NCBI GenBank assembly: GCA_017993235.1
Contig: JAGONC010000009.1
Location: forward strand, 24,746 to 88,745
Length of the DNA: 64,000 bases
Source: Lentimicrobiaceae bacterium
GTDB taxonomy: Bacteria; Bacteroidota; Bacteroidia; Bacteroidales; JAGONC01
Reading direction: 5' to 3'
Of the stretch, positions 34,496 through 42,847 are shown one piece after another. The position numbers were made by a program, and so were the translations under genes. Numbering within the stretch: the first letter of the stretch is position 1; every line of letters starts with the position of its first letter. Below the pieces are notes generated by a model. The model ran no database searches. It saw nothing but the letters and a program-made list of their open reading frames with translations, and had not been told where the DNA came from.

Positions 34496-35868
34496 TGAAT
34501 TCCATGACAGGAAAAACTGCTCTTCCCAGGGGAACACGTGACTTTTCTCCTGAGGAGATGGCCAGGAGAAATTTAATCTTCGACACCATCACTGCCGTGT
34601 TCCGACAGCATGGTTTCATGCCGATCGAGACACCGGCGATGGAAAACCTGACGACACTCCTGGGTAAATATGGTGAAGAGGGCGATAAGCTGATCTTCAA
34701 GATCCTCAATTCGGGTGATTTTCTTTCGGAGGTTCAGACAGAACACCTGTCGGGTCGGGATACCGCAAAGCTTGCACTGCTAATGTGCGGGAAGGGACTG
34801 CGGTATGACCTTACGGTTCCATTTGCGCGTTTTGTGGTGATGCATCAGCATGAACTGACCTTTCCCTTCAAGAGATACCAGATCCAACCCGTATGGCGTG
34901 CAGATAAACCCCAGAAAGGCCGTTACAGGGAATTTTACCAGTGCGATGTGGATGTCATCGGAAGTCATTCCCTGCTCAATGAAGCAGAACTGATCCGGAT
35001 CATCGACCGGGTATTTTCCCGTCTGGGGATCGGGATCATCATCCGGATCAATCACCGGAAGATTCTGACGGGCCTTGCTGAGACTGCAGGACTGGCTGAC
35101 CGTTTCCAGGATATGACCACCGCACTGGACAAGATCGATAAGGCTGGCGTGGAGAATGCCCTGAAAGAACTTGCAGAAAAAGGCATCCCTCAGCCGGCCA
35201 TTGATCAGATGAGGCCAATCCTGTGGCTGAAGGGCAATAACCATGAGAAATTGCATTCCCTGAAAGAATCATTCACTCAATCGCCATCGGGGTTGCTGGG
35301 GATTAGCGAAATGGAAGAAGTACTGGAATACGCTGTGCCGATAGTGCAACACGCTGAAATTCAAATTGACCCTGCACTGGCCAGGGGATTGGATTATTAT
35401 ACGGGTACCATAATCGAGGTGGTGGCAAAAGACCGAAGGTTCGGCAGCCTCTGCGGTGGAGGCAGATATGACGATCTGACCGGTATCTTCGGACTGGAGG
35501 GTATGTCGGGCGTCGGCGTGGCTTTCGGGGCTGAACGCATCTACGACCTGATGCTCGAAATGAGTCTTTTTCCGGAAAGCATTTTCTGCGGCACCCGCAT
35601 CCTTTTCGTCAATTTCGGGAAAAAAGAGGCATCCAGATGCCTGCAACTGGCCGATCAGCTGCGTGATTCCGGGATCAGTACGGAAATCTATCCCGAAATT
35701 GCCAAACTGGGCAAACAGTTCGCCTATGCCGATAAAAAAGGAATCCCTTATGTCGTACTCATCGGGGAAAATGAACTGGCAACCGGAATGGTCAGCATTA
35801 AGGACATGAAGAGCGGAGAACAACACTCCACTACGTTCGAAGCATTTTTAAATGATCTATTAGCCTGA
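34495..35868 (+). CDS. hisS: Histidyl-tRNA synthetase
   Basis: A 457-residue class II synthetase that charges tRNA-His. Motif 1 region FRQHGFMPIETPAMEN, motif 2 RYQIQPVWRADKPQKGRYREFYQCD, the His A signature LARGLDYYTGTI and motif 3 GGGRYDDLTGIFG...GVGVAFGAERI are all complete. The anticodon-binding domain occupies the last 100 residues. The start may be 34495 (one base overlap with the previous stop) or 34504, where homologues usually begin with TALPRGTRDFSPEE. Confidence 0.97.
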   Translation: MNSMTGKTALPRGTRDFSPEEMARRNLIFDTITAVFRQHGFMPIETPAMENLTTLLGKYGEEGDKLIFKILNSGDFLSEVQTEHLSGRDTAKLALLMCGKGLRYDLTVPFARFVVMHQHELTFPFKRYQIQPVWRADKPQKGRYREFYQCDVDVIGSHSLLNEAELIRIIDRVFSRLGIGIIIRINHRKILTGLAETAGLADRFQDMTTALDKIDKAGVENALKELAEKGIPQPAIDQMRPILWLKGNNHEKLHSLKESFTQSPSGLLGISEMEEVLEYAVPIVQHAEIQIDPALARGLDYYTGTIIEVVAKDRRFGSLCGGGRYDDLTGIFGLEGMSGVGVAFGAERIYDLMLEMSLFPESIFCGTRILFVNFGKKEASRCLQLADQLRDSGISTEIYPEIAKLGKQFAYADKKGIPYVVLIGENELATGMVSIKDMKSGEQHSTTFEAFLNDLLA

Positions 35869-35871
35869 CCA

Positions 35872-36080
35872 ATAACCATGAATGGCGCGAGGCGCTGAAA
35901 GCGCCGAGCAAATATCCATAAATCACCCTTTTACGAATGCGTAACTCCAACCTCGAATTCAAGATCAAGATCAACCGCACGGCGCTTTACTAGTCAGCAG
36001 TCAGCAGTCAACAGTCAACAGTCAACAGTCATTGATTGGCCGTAGGCCATTAAGTATTGTAGATCAGCAGTCAGCAATTT
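35872..36080 (+). repeat. Two dispersed repeats: hairpin AATAAC unit, and CAGCAGTCAACAG array with GGCCGTAGGCC palindrome
   Basis: 35872-35925 holds AATAACCATGAATGGCGCGA, the hairpin GGCGCTGAAAGCGCC and GAGCAAATA. 35992-36031 holds AGTCAGCAGTCAACAGTC units, then TTGGCCGTAGGCCAT at 36036-36050, TAAG and another GATCAGCAGTCAGCAATTT tract. Both families recur elsewhere in the window (20212-20280, 34000-34120). The whole 35869-36108 gap shows no gene. Confidence 0.65.
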
Positions 36081-36108
36081 AACAATTTGACAATTTAACA
36101 ACAGAACA

Positions 36109-37635
36109 ATGAAACCATATTATATCACCGGTAATCATCTGACCATAGAAGATATCATCAACGTGGCCCGTCTGGGCCAGAAAGTAGAGCTCCATCCGGA
36201 GGCAAAAGAACGGATCAAAAAATGCCGTACCATGGTTGAGCGAAAGATCGAGGCGGGAGAGATCATGTACGGGATCAATACGGGAATTGGCGAGTTTTCG
36301 GAGGTGGTTCTTACCGACGAACAGGTGAGCCAGTTCCAGCGTTATCTTATTTATAACCACGCGGCGGGTATTGGCGATCCTGCTCCGCTGGAGCATATCC
36401 GGGCAGCGATGCTGTCGCGTGCCAATGTTCATGCGAAAGGCCATTCGGGGTGCCGCCTGGAAATAACCCAGACCCTGGTGGACATGCTCAATAAGGGGGT
36501 TACCCCCCATGTCTGTCAGAAGGGTTCGGTGGGAGCGTGCGGTGACCTGGCCCCGATGTCGCAGATCGCCCTGCTGATGATGGGCGAGGGAAAAGCTTAC
36601 TACAAGGGGGAGCTCCTCGAAGGGAAAGAAGCCCTGAGCAGGGCCGGTATCCCGATACCCGGACTAAAAGCGCGGGATGGTCTGGCAGCGATCAATGGAT
36701 CCAACCTGCTGACGTCCATGAGTGCAATTTTTCTTTATGATGCCAACCGGTGGCTGAAGCAGGCAGAAATCGCTGCAGCCATGTCACTGGAAGCCCTGAA
36801 GGCCAATATGAAACCGTATCTGCCCAAACTGCATGAAGCAAGGGGATTCTCCGGTGCGATCCGGTCGGCCCGTGCCATCCGGAAAGTGGTCGAAAACGGG
36901 GATCTGGCAGAAAATCGTATCAAATGCAAGGTGCAGGATGCGTATTCGATGCGCTCCACCCCGCAGGTGATCGGTGCTGCTCATGATGCACTGGCCTTTG
37001 CACGAAGCCAGGTCGAAACCGAACTGAATGGTGTGGGCGATAATCCGATCTTCTTTCCGGAAGAAAACCTGCAACTGTCGGGGGCCAATTTCCAGGGGAG
37101 CCCGGTGGCACTGCCCATGGATATGGCAGGAGCAGCCATCACCATGGTGTGCGTACTGTCGGAAAGAAGGATGAACCGCCTGAACAATCCTGCCCTGAGC
37201 GTAGGTTTGCCGGCATTTCTAACCCGGGGGGCCGGGATGTTCTCGGGATTGATGCTCAGTCAATACACGGCTGATATGCAGATCGTTGAGCAACGCATCC
37301 TTTCCATGCCTGCCTCCATTCAATCCATCCCTGCCGCCGCCGACCAGGAAGATTTTGTATCCATGGGAATGAATACTGCCCTGAAAAATTTCCAGATCCT
37401 CGACAATGCATACGGAATCCTGGGGATTGAACTGATGGCCGCAGCCCAGGCTCTCGACTTCAGGGAATACCAGTTTGGCACGGGAACAACGAAAGCCAAA
37501 GAGGTGATCCGCAGGCACGTAGCATTCCTGGATGTTGACCGACCACTTTATCCCGACCATAATACCATGAAATCACTGGTACAATCCTGTGAGATCCTGG
37601 AAGAGGTCGAAAAGGCCATCGGAAGCCTGGAATAA
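36109..37635 (+). CDS. Aromatic amino acid lyase, histidine ammonia-lyase family, with Ala-Cys-Gly MIO triad
   Basis: A 508-residue member of the MIO-dependent lyase/aminomutase family. Tyr loop MYGINTGIGEFSEV, MIO region VGACGDLAPMSQ, NGSNLLTSMSA, VQDAYSMRSTPQVIG with the conserved Tyr and Arg, and AADQEDFVSMG are present. The cofactor triad, normally Ala-Ser-Gly, is A143-C144-G145 (codons GCG TGC GGT). A Ser-to-Cys change at this place is known to be tolerated in Pseudomonas histidine ammonia-lyase, so activity is possible. NFQGSPVALPMDMAG is closer to phenylalanine/tyrosine lyases than to histidine lyases (NFHAEP), so the substrate is open. No other hut genes are nearby. Confidence 0.8.
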   Translation: MKPYYITGNHLTIEDIINVARLGQKVELHPEAKERIKKCRTMVERKIEAGEIMYGINTGIGEFSEVVLTDEQVSQFQRYLIYNHAAGIGDPAPLEHIRAAMLSRANVHAKGHSGCRLEITQTLVDMLNKGVTPHVCQKGSVGACGDLAPMSQIALLMMGEGKAYYKGELLEGKEALSRAGIPIPGLKARDGLAAINGSNLLTSMSAIFLYDANRWLKQAEIAAAMSLEALKANMKPYLPKLHEARGFSGAIRSARAIRKVVENGDLAENRIKCKVQDAYSMRSTPQVIGAAHDALAFARSQVETELNGVGDNPIFFPEENLQLSGANFQGSPVALPMDMAGAAITMVCVLSERRMNRLNNPALSVGLPAFLTRGAGMFSGLMLSQYTADMQIVEQRILSMPASIQSIPAAADQEDFVSMGMNTALKNFQILDNAYGILGIELMAAAQALDFREYQFGTGTTKAKEVIRRHVAFLDVDRPLYPDHNTMKSLVQSCEILEEVEKAIGSLE

Positions 37636-37676
37636 TGAACAGAAATATAATTTTCGTTAATTTTTGTTAAATAATT

Positions 37677-37707
37677 TTTGGTAGAACAAAGTTTTCTTTA
37701 TAATTTG
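37677..37707 (+). promoter_or_regulatory. Candidate Bacteroidota promoter of the SusC/SusD pair
   Basis: TTTG at 37677-37680 and TATAATTTG at 37699-37707 are separated by 18 bases, close to the TTTG-N19-TAnnTTTG consensus. They lie about 140 bases before the SusC-like start, leaving a long AT-rich leader (37708-37844) that may carry regulatory structure, though none is obvious. Confidence 0.45.
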
Positions 37708-37844
37708 GCTGTCGTTTATAAAAAATTTTCTTAAAAACAAGATTATCAAAAACGAACCAGTTAAATTCTTTTATGCCCAATTAATTGAGAATAAGTAATA
37801 TCGAATAATTTCTGCAATTTAGTGCTAACCTAAAACTATTGATT

Positions 37845-40800
37845 ATGAGAAAATTTACGATGTTGCTTGCTCTCCTAATATTTATTGGAGTGCAGGCATT
37901 GATGGCCCAAAAAACCATCACCGGTTCCATCACCAGCGCTTCGGACGGTACTCCGATCCCTGGTGCGACGATCCTGGTGAAAGGTACTACCATTGGGACA
38001 ACGACGAACGAGGATGGGCTTTACGAGCTGTCGGTACCCAACGACGCCCGTTTCCTTGTCTTCCAGTTTGTCGGTATGATCACTCAGGAAGTTGAAATCG
38101 GCAATCAGAACGTCATCAACGTAGTTCTGGAGTCAGATATTATGGACCTGGAAGGAGTGGTCGTCACCGCCCTGGGGATCACACGTGAGAAAAAAGCGCT
38201 TGGATATTCCGTGCAGGATGTGAAGGGAGACGATCTGGAAAAAGCCAAGGAAAACAACATTGTGAACGCACTGTCCGGTAAAGTGGCCGGTGTACAGGTG
38301 GTGAGTGCCAGCGGTGCCGTGGGAGCATCTTCACGTATCGTGATCCGGGGGAACAGCTCCTTTGGTGAAAACCAGCCCCTGTTTGTGGTCGATGGGATTC
38401 CCATCTCCAACTACTCATCGGCTGTGGATCAGTATGGCGGGCAGGACTTTGGGAATGCTGCCATGGACATTGATCCGGCCAACATTGAGTCGATGAGCGT
38501 TCTGAAAGGGGCCAATGCCGCCGCCCTGTACGGTTCCCGTGCAGCAAACGGTGTCATCCTGATCACCACCAAATCTGCCCAGAAAGGCGCCTCCAAAGGT
38601 ATCGGAGTGGCCTACACCACCTCCTATCAGTTCGAGAACGTTTCCTACCTCCCGTTGTATCAGAATGATTATGGCCAGGGCTACTACGGCGACGAATGGG
38701 CCTATTTTGAATCCACCGGGGCAACCTCCTTTGATCTGGCTTCCTACGAAGCCTGGGCCAGGGAAAATGCATTCTCCTATTACGATGGCAACTGGGGTGG
38801 CGTAAATGACGGGATTGACGAATCCTGGGGACCCAGACTGGATATTGGTCTGAACGTTCCCCAATACGACAGCCCGCTGACCGATCCCAACGATCCCAAC
38901 ACGCGTACAGCAACTCCCTGGGTGTCGAATCCCGACAACGTGAAGGATTTCTTTGAAACCGGCCATACCTGGGACAACAACCTGGAACTCACCGGCGGTA
39001 CGGATAAATCAGCTGCCCGTATGTCGCTGGGTTATCAGACAACCCGGGGCGCGATCCCCAATACGGATCTGACCAAATATACCGTTAATTTCAGCGGTAC
39101 GACGGAATTGTCCAAACGACTGACAGCCACCATGATCGCCACCTACGTACTCAACGAAAGTGACAACATCCCGGGCGGCGGATACGATGAAAACAACATC
39201 ATGCAGTCGCTGGGCTCCTGGTTTGGCCGTCAGGTCAATATGGAAACGCTGAAGGATAACTGGGAAACAGACGATCTGTTTGGAAATCCTTACAACTGGA
39301 ACGCCAGCTATCACAACAATCCCTACTGGACAACCAATAAAAATACAACCTCAAGGGAACGTAACCGTTTGTTTGGGAATGTGATGCTGAATTATAAACT
39401 GACTGACTGGCTGAGCATCATGGGTCGCGTTGGAACTGATTACTGGAATGAGGTGAGAAAACATGTTGTCGCTGACCGCTCGATTGAATCCTCTTTCGGT
39501 GGTTCTTTTACCCAGTCAGAAAGGAGATTTACCGAAACCAATGCAGACGTATACCTGAACGCGGATAAAGATCTTTCAGAAGACTTTGCAATCAGGGCGA
39601 CGCTCGGAGCCAACTATATGACCAGAACCTACAATTCGTCAGAACTCACAGCCAGTGAACTGGCCGTACCTGATCTGTATACGATCGGCAATGTGAACGG
39701 AAACCCGCAGGTTAGCCAGTATGATGAAGAAAGGGCTACCAACAGCGTATTTGGTTCTGTCGGACTGAGCTTCAGAAGGATGCTCTACCTGGATGTCACC
39801 GGACGTAATGACTGGAGCTCCACCCTGCCAAAAGACAACTGGTCGTATTTCTACCCCTCAGTAGGGCTTAGCTGGGTATTCACCGAAACCTTCAACATAC
39901 CGTCCAATATCCTTACCTTTGGTAAGATCAGGGGCAGCTGGGCACAGGTAGGGAATTCAACCGATCCCTATCAGATCCTGCCCACCTATACTTCCTCCGC
40001 TCCGATCTTTGGTGTTCCGCAGTATAACTACGCCAGGCAGATCCCCCCGATGAACCTCAAACCGGAAGAAACGACCAGTCTTGAGTTTGGAACCGACCTG
40101 AAATTCTTCAACAACCGCTTCGGTATTGATTATACGTATTATGACAAGACCACAAAGAACCAGATCATGGCAGTGAATATTTCCTACGCCACAGGTTACG
40201 GTTCGATGCGTCTGAATGCAGGTGAGATCCACAACTGGGGCCATGAACTGATGCTTTATGGTAGCATCCTGAAATCGTCCAAGGGACTGAACTGGGAAAT
40301 GACCCTCAACTTCTCAAAGAACAATAACGAAATCGTTACCCTTTACGGAGATCTGCAAGCCTATACCATCGTTTCCTCCTGGGGAGGCGTTACCATTGAG
40401 GCAAGACCGGGCGATCCCTGGGGTGTCATCCGTGGAAGAGCCGCCCTGAAGGATGATGCCGGTAACATTATCGTTGATGAACACGGACAGCGCAAACTGA
40501 CCTCCTTGCCGGTAAATATTGGCAATATCAATCCCGACTTCATTGGTGGATGGAGAAATACATTCAACTGGAAAGGCTTTATGCTTACTTTCCTGTTCGA
40601 CTTCCGCAAAGGCGGGGATGTCTTCAGCGTGACCGACTGGTTTGGTGCCTATGCAGGTATTTCGGCTGAATCAGCAGCGGAAAGCTATGACGACGACGCC
40701 CTCGTCAGGGCAGTCGACGGCCAGGTGCGTGTGAACGGTCTGATCATCAATGGGGTTAAAGAAGACGGATCACCCAATGATATTGTGATCTCTGCACAAA

Positions 40801-41105
40801 GCTATTATGAGAACTATTGGGGATGGCCTGAACCCTCCGTCATCGACGGAAGCTTCATTAAATTCCGCGAATTGATCTTCGCCTATGACTTCCCCAAGGA
40901 CCTGCTTGCCAAATCCGGTTTCATCAAAGGACTTAACCTGTCGTTCTACGGCAGAAACCTGGGATTGCTCTACAGGCATAAGACCAATGATATTCGCATC
41001 GACCCGGAAACCGGTTTTGGTGTGGGGAATGCCGGTGTTGGTCTTGAACAGTACCAGCTGCCTCCGGTAAGGAATCTTGGATTGAAACTCAGGATTGCTT
41101 TCTAG
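37845..41105 (+). CDS. SusC/RagA family TonB-linked outer-membrane protein
   Basis: About 1086 residues with signal peptide MRKFTMLLALLIFIGVQALMAQ. An N-terminal CarboxypepD_reg-like domain (ITGSITSASDGTPIPGATILV, then TTTNEDGLYELSVP) leads to the SusC TonB-box region and the plug with ALGITREKKALGYSVQDV, GVQVVSASGAVGASSRIVIRG and NQPLFVVDGIPI, ending at NGVILITTKS. The beta barrel fills the rest and ends with the typical aromatic (RIAF). It imports oligomers bound by the SusD-like partner, energised by TonB. No glycan-degrading enzyme or regulator is adjacent, so the ligand is unknown. The ATG at 37845 is used; a TTG six bases upstream is also in frame. Confidence 0.95.
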   Translation: MRKFTMLLALLIFIGVQALMAQKTITGSITSASDGTPIPGATILVKGTTIGTTTNEDGLYELSVPNDARFLVFQFVGMITQEVEIGNQNVINVVLESDIMDLEGVVVTALGITREKKALGYSVQDVKGDDLEKAKENNIVNALSGKVAGVQVVSASGAVGASSRIVIRGNSSFGENQPLFVVDGIPISNYSSAVDQYGGQDFGNAAMDIDPANIESMSVLKGANAAALYGSRAANGVILITTKSAQKGASKGIGVAYTTSYQFENVSYLPLYQNDYGQGYYGDEWAYFESTGATSFDLASYEAWARENAFSYYDGNWGGVNDGIDESWGPRLDIGLNVPQYDSPLTDPNDPNTRTATPWVSNPDNVKDFFETGHTWDNNLELTGGTDKSAARMSLGYQTTRGAIPNTDLTKYTVNFSGTTELSKRLTATMIATYVLNESDNIPGGGYDENNIMQSLGSWFGRQVNMETLKDNWETDDLFGNPYNWNASYHNNPYWTTNKNTTSRERNRLFGNVMLNYKLTDWLSIMGRVGTDYWNEVRKHVVADRSIESSFGGSFTQSERRFTETNADVYLNADKDLSEDFAIRATLGANYMTRTYNSSELTASELAVPDLYTIGNVNGNPQVSQYDEERATNSVFGSVGLSFRRMLYLDVTGRNDWSSTLPKDNWSYFYPSVGLSWVFTETFNIPSNILTFGKIRGSWAQVGNSTDPYQILPTYTSSAPIFGVPQYNYARQIPPMNLKPEETTSLEFGTDLKFFNNRFGIDYTYYDKTTKNQIMAVNISYATGYGSMRLNAGEIHNWGHELMLYGSILKSSKGLNWEMTLNFSKNNNEIVTLYGDLQAYTIVSSWGGVTIEARPGDPWGVIRGRAALKDDAGNIIVDEHGQRKLTSLPVNIGNINPDFIGGWRNTFNWKGFMLTFLFDFRKGGDVFSVTDWFGAYAGISAESAAESYDDDALVRAVDGQVRVNGLIINGVKEDGSPNDIVISAQSYYENYWGWPEPSVIDGSFIKFRELIFAYDFPKDLLAKSGFIKGLNLSFYGRNLGLLYRHKTNDIRIDPETGFGVGNAGVGLEQYQLPPVRNLGLKLRIAF

Positions 41106-41148
41106 TAACAGGATGTGGTTCTATACAATGTTTAAATATTAAAAAACG

Positions 41149-42627
41149 ATGAATATGAAAAAAATAGTGAATTTAAATATCCTGCTGGTTCTGGTACTCA
41201 TCTTTTCGTCTATCTCCTGTACTAAAAATTTCGAAGAGATGAACGTCAACCCCAACCAGCCATCGGATGTGCCATCGACCAACATCCTTGCCTTTGACCT
41301 GAGATATGTCGGTGACAATCTATATAACGCCTGGCAGGGCATGAATGAAATGTGCAGCTATGCAGGTCAGATTTCAAAGATCCAGTACATTGACGAAGCA
41401 CGCTACCAGTTCCGTGAAGGTGTGGTCAACAATGCCTGGGCATATTATTATTACAGCATGAACGACCTGAAAGTGATCCAGACAAAAAGCGATGAGGAAG
41501 GAACCCCGAACATGAAAGCGGTTGCCATGACCTTCCAGGCGATGCTGCTTCAGATGACCACCGACCAGTGGGGTAACGTACCCTGGAGGGGTGCTTTAAA
41601 AGGTACTGATCCGGACGATCAGGTCACCCTTCCCCCGTATGATCCTCAGAGCCAGATCTATGATGACATTCTTGCTCAGCTGAAGGCTGCTGCGGATATC
41701 TTTGCCGAGGGCCATGGTGATGCACTGGGCGATGGGGATCTTCTTTACGGCGGAGATGTAGCTAAATGGCAGCGATTCTGCAATTCGCTGCGGCTGAGGG
41801 TTGCAACCCGTATGTCGATCGTGAATCCCGGAGGAGCCAAGACTGTTATCGAAGATGTGCTCGGAAATCCAGGCAAATACCCGGTGATGGGAAGTAATGA
41901 TGATAATGCATTCCTTTACTGGCCCGGTGCCTCGCCCTACAAGGAGCCCTATTACGAAGACAGCGAAACCCGTGATGACCATGGAGTGTGCAGTGTGATC
42001 GTCAATATTATGCTGGCAAACAATGACCCGCGCTTACCGGTATATGCCCATCCCAATCCGGATGGTGAATACAAAGGTGTTGATCCCGGCGCGGTTGACA
42101 ATTCCGAGATCGTCCCGACGACCTCCCGTATCGGGGCAATCTACAGGGACAATCCGGCAGGATTTACCCCCTTCATGCGGTATGCCGAGGTGTTATTTTG
42201 TATTGCCGAGGCTGCTAATAATGGCTGGAGCACACCGGGATGGACCGCACAGAGTGCCTATGAAGCAGGGATCGTTGCTTCCATGGAAGAAAACGGCGTT
42301 GCCGGGGGTGATATTGATGCTTACCTGGCTCAATCACAGATTGCATGGAAAAACGACATAAAGCAGATCTACCTTGAGAAATGGCTCTGCCTGTACAAAC
42401 AGGGACAGGAAGCCTGGGCCGAAAACCGCCGCACCGATGTGCCGGTCGTTGAAGTGGCACCCGGCTCCATCTATGTGGGCGTCCATAACAGGCAACCCTT
42501 CCGTTATCCTTACCCGACCACTGAAGCCAACCTCAACGCATTGAACCTTGAGCCAGAAGCTGCCAAAGTCGTTGATCAATTCTGGGGCGAAAGGATGTGG
42601 TGGGATAAACGTACTGGCGTTAACTAA
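41149..42627 (+). CDS. SusD/RagB-like outer-membrane lipoprotein (SusD-like_2 type)
   Basis: A 492-residue surface lipoprotein. Leader ILLVLVLIFSSISC gives a lipobox SISC. The early mature part CTKNFEEMNVNPNQPSDVP and the helical repeats, with AMTFQAMLLQMTTDQWGNVPW and FMRYAEVLFCIAEAANNGW, match the SusD-like_2 branch. It caps the SusC barrel and captures the ligand. It begins 43 bases after the SusC-like stop and is followed by a strong terminator at 42692-42735. The start may be the second Met (41155). Confidence 0.93.
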   Translation: MNMKKIVNLNILLVLVLIFSSISCTKNFEEMNVNPNQPSDVPSTNILAFDLRYVGDNLYNAWQGMNEMCSYAGQISKIQYIDEARYQFREGVVNNAWAYYYYSMNDLKVIQTKSDEEGTPNMKAVAMTFQAMLLQMTTDQWGNVPWRGALKGTDPDDQVTLPPYDPQSQIYDDILAQLKAAADIFAEGHGDALGDGDLLYGGDVAKWQRFCNSLRLRVATRMSIVNPGGAKTVIEDVLGNPGKYPVMGSNDDNAFLYWPGASPYKEPYYEDSETRDDHGVCSVIVNIMLANNDPRLPVYAHPNPDGEYKGVDPGAVDNSEIVPTTSRIGAIYRDNPAGFTPFMRYAEVLFCIAEAANNGWSTPGWTAQSAYEAGIVASMEENGVAGGDIDAYLAQSQIAWKNDIKQIYLEKWLCLYKQGQEAWAENRRTDVPVVEVAPGSIYVGVHNRQPFRYPYPTTEANLNALNLEPEAAKVVDQFWGERMWWDKRTGVN

Positions 42628-42691
42628 CCTGCGCTTTCATCGGACTTCTCCTTATATTACCTCCCCCCCGGGAAGGAATTCAGGAGAAGAC

Positions 42692-42735
42692 AAAAAAAAG
42701 AGGCTGCCCTGGTTTCTCAGGCAGCCTCTTTTTTT
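42692..42735. terminator. Bidirectional Rho-independent terminator
   Basis: AAAAAAAAGAGGCTGCC and GGCAGCCTCTTTTTTT flank a short loop, so that either strand reads a GC-rich stem followed by a T-run. It separates the SusD-like gene from the convergent M23 peptidase gene. The stem word GAGGCTGCC is shared with the two terminators of the T9SS protein pair. Confidence 0.9.
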
Positions 42736-42847
42736 GTTCGTAAAAATTTCTAGCCGAAAATGGATAATCCGAACAATACCACAAAAGGTTTCGTAAACAG
42801 GTTCTCATTCGCACTGAGCGAGGTTTCGGGGTACAATAAACATCCCA

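Noticed and set aside
35990..36080. Short tandem units resembling a small CRISPR array
   Set aside because: Units are about 7-11 bases, contiguous or overlapping, with no unique spacers and no cas genes.
37845..42627. Polysaccharide utilisation locus
   Set aside because: Only the SusC/SusD pair is present; there is no glycoside hydrolase, lyase, sulfatase or hybrid regulator beside it.
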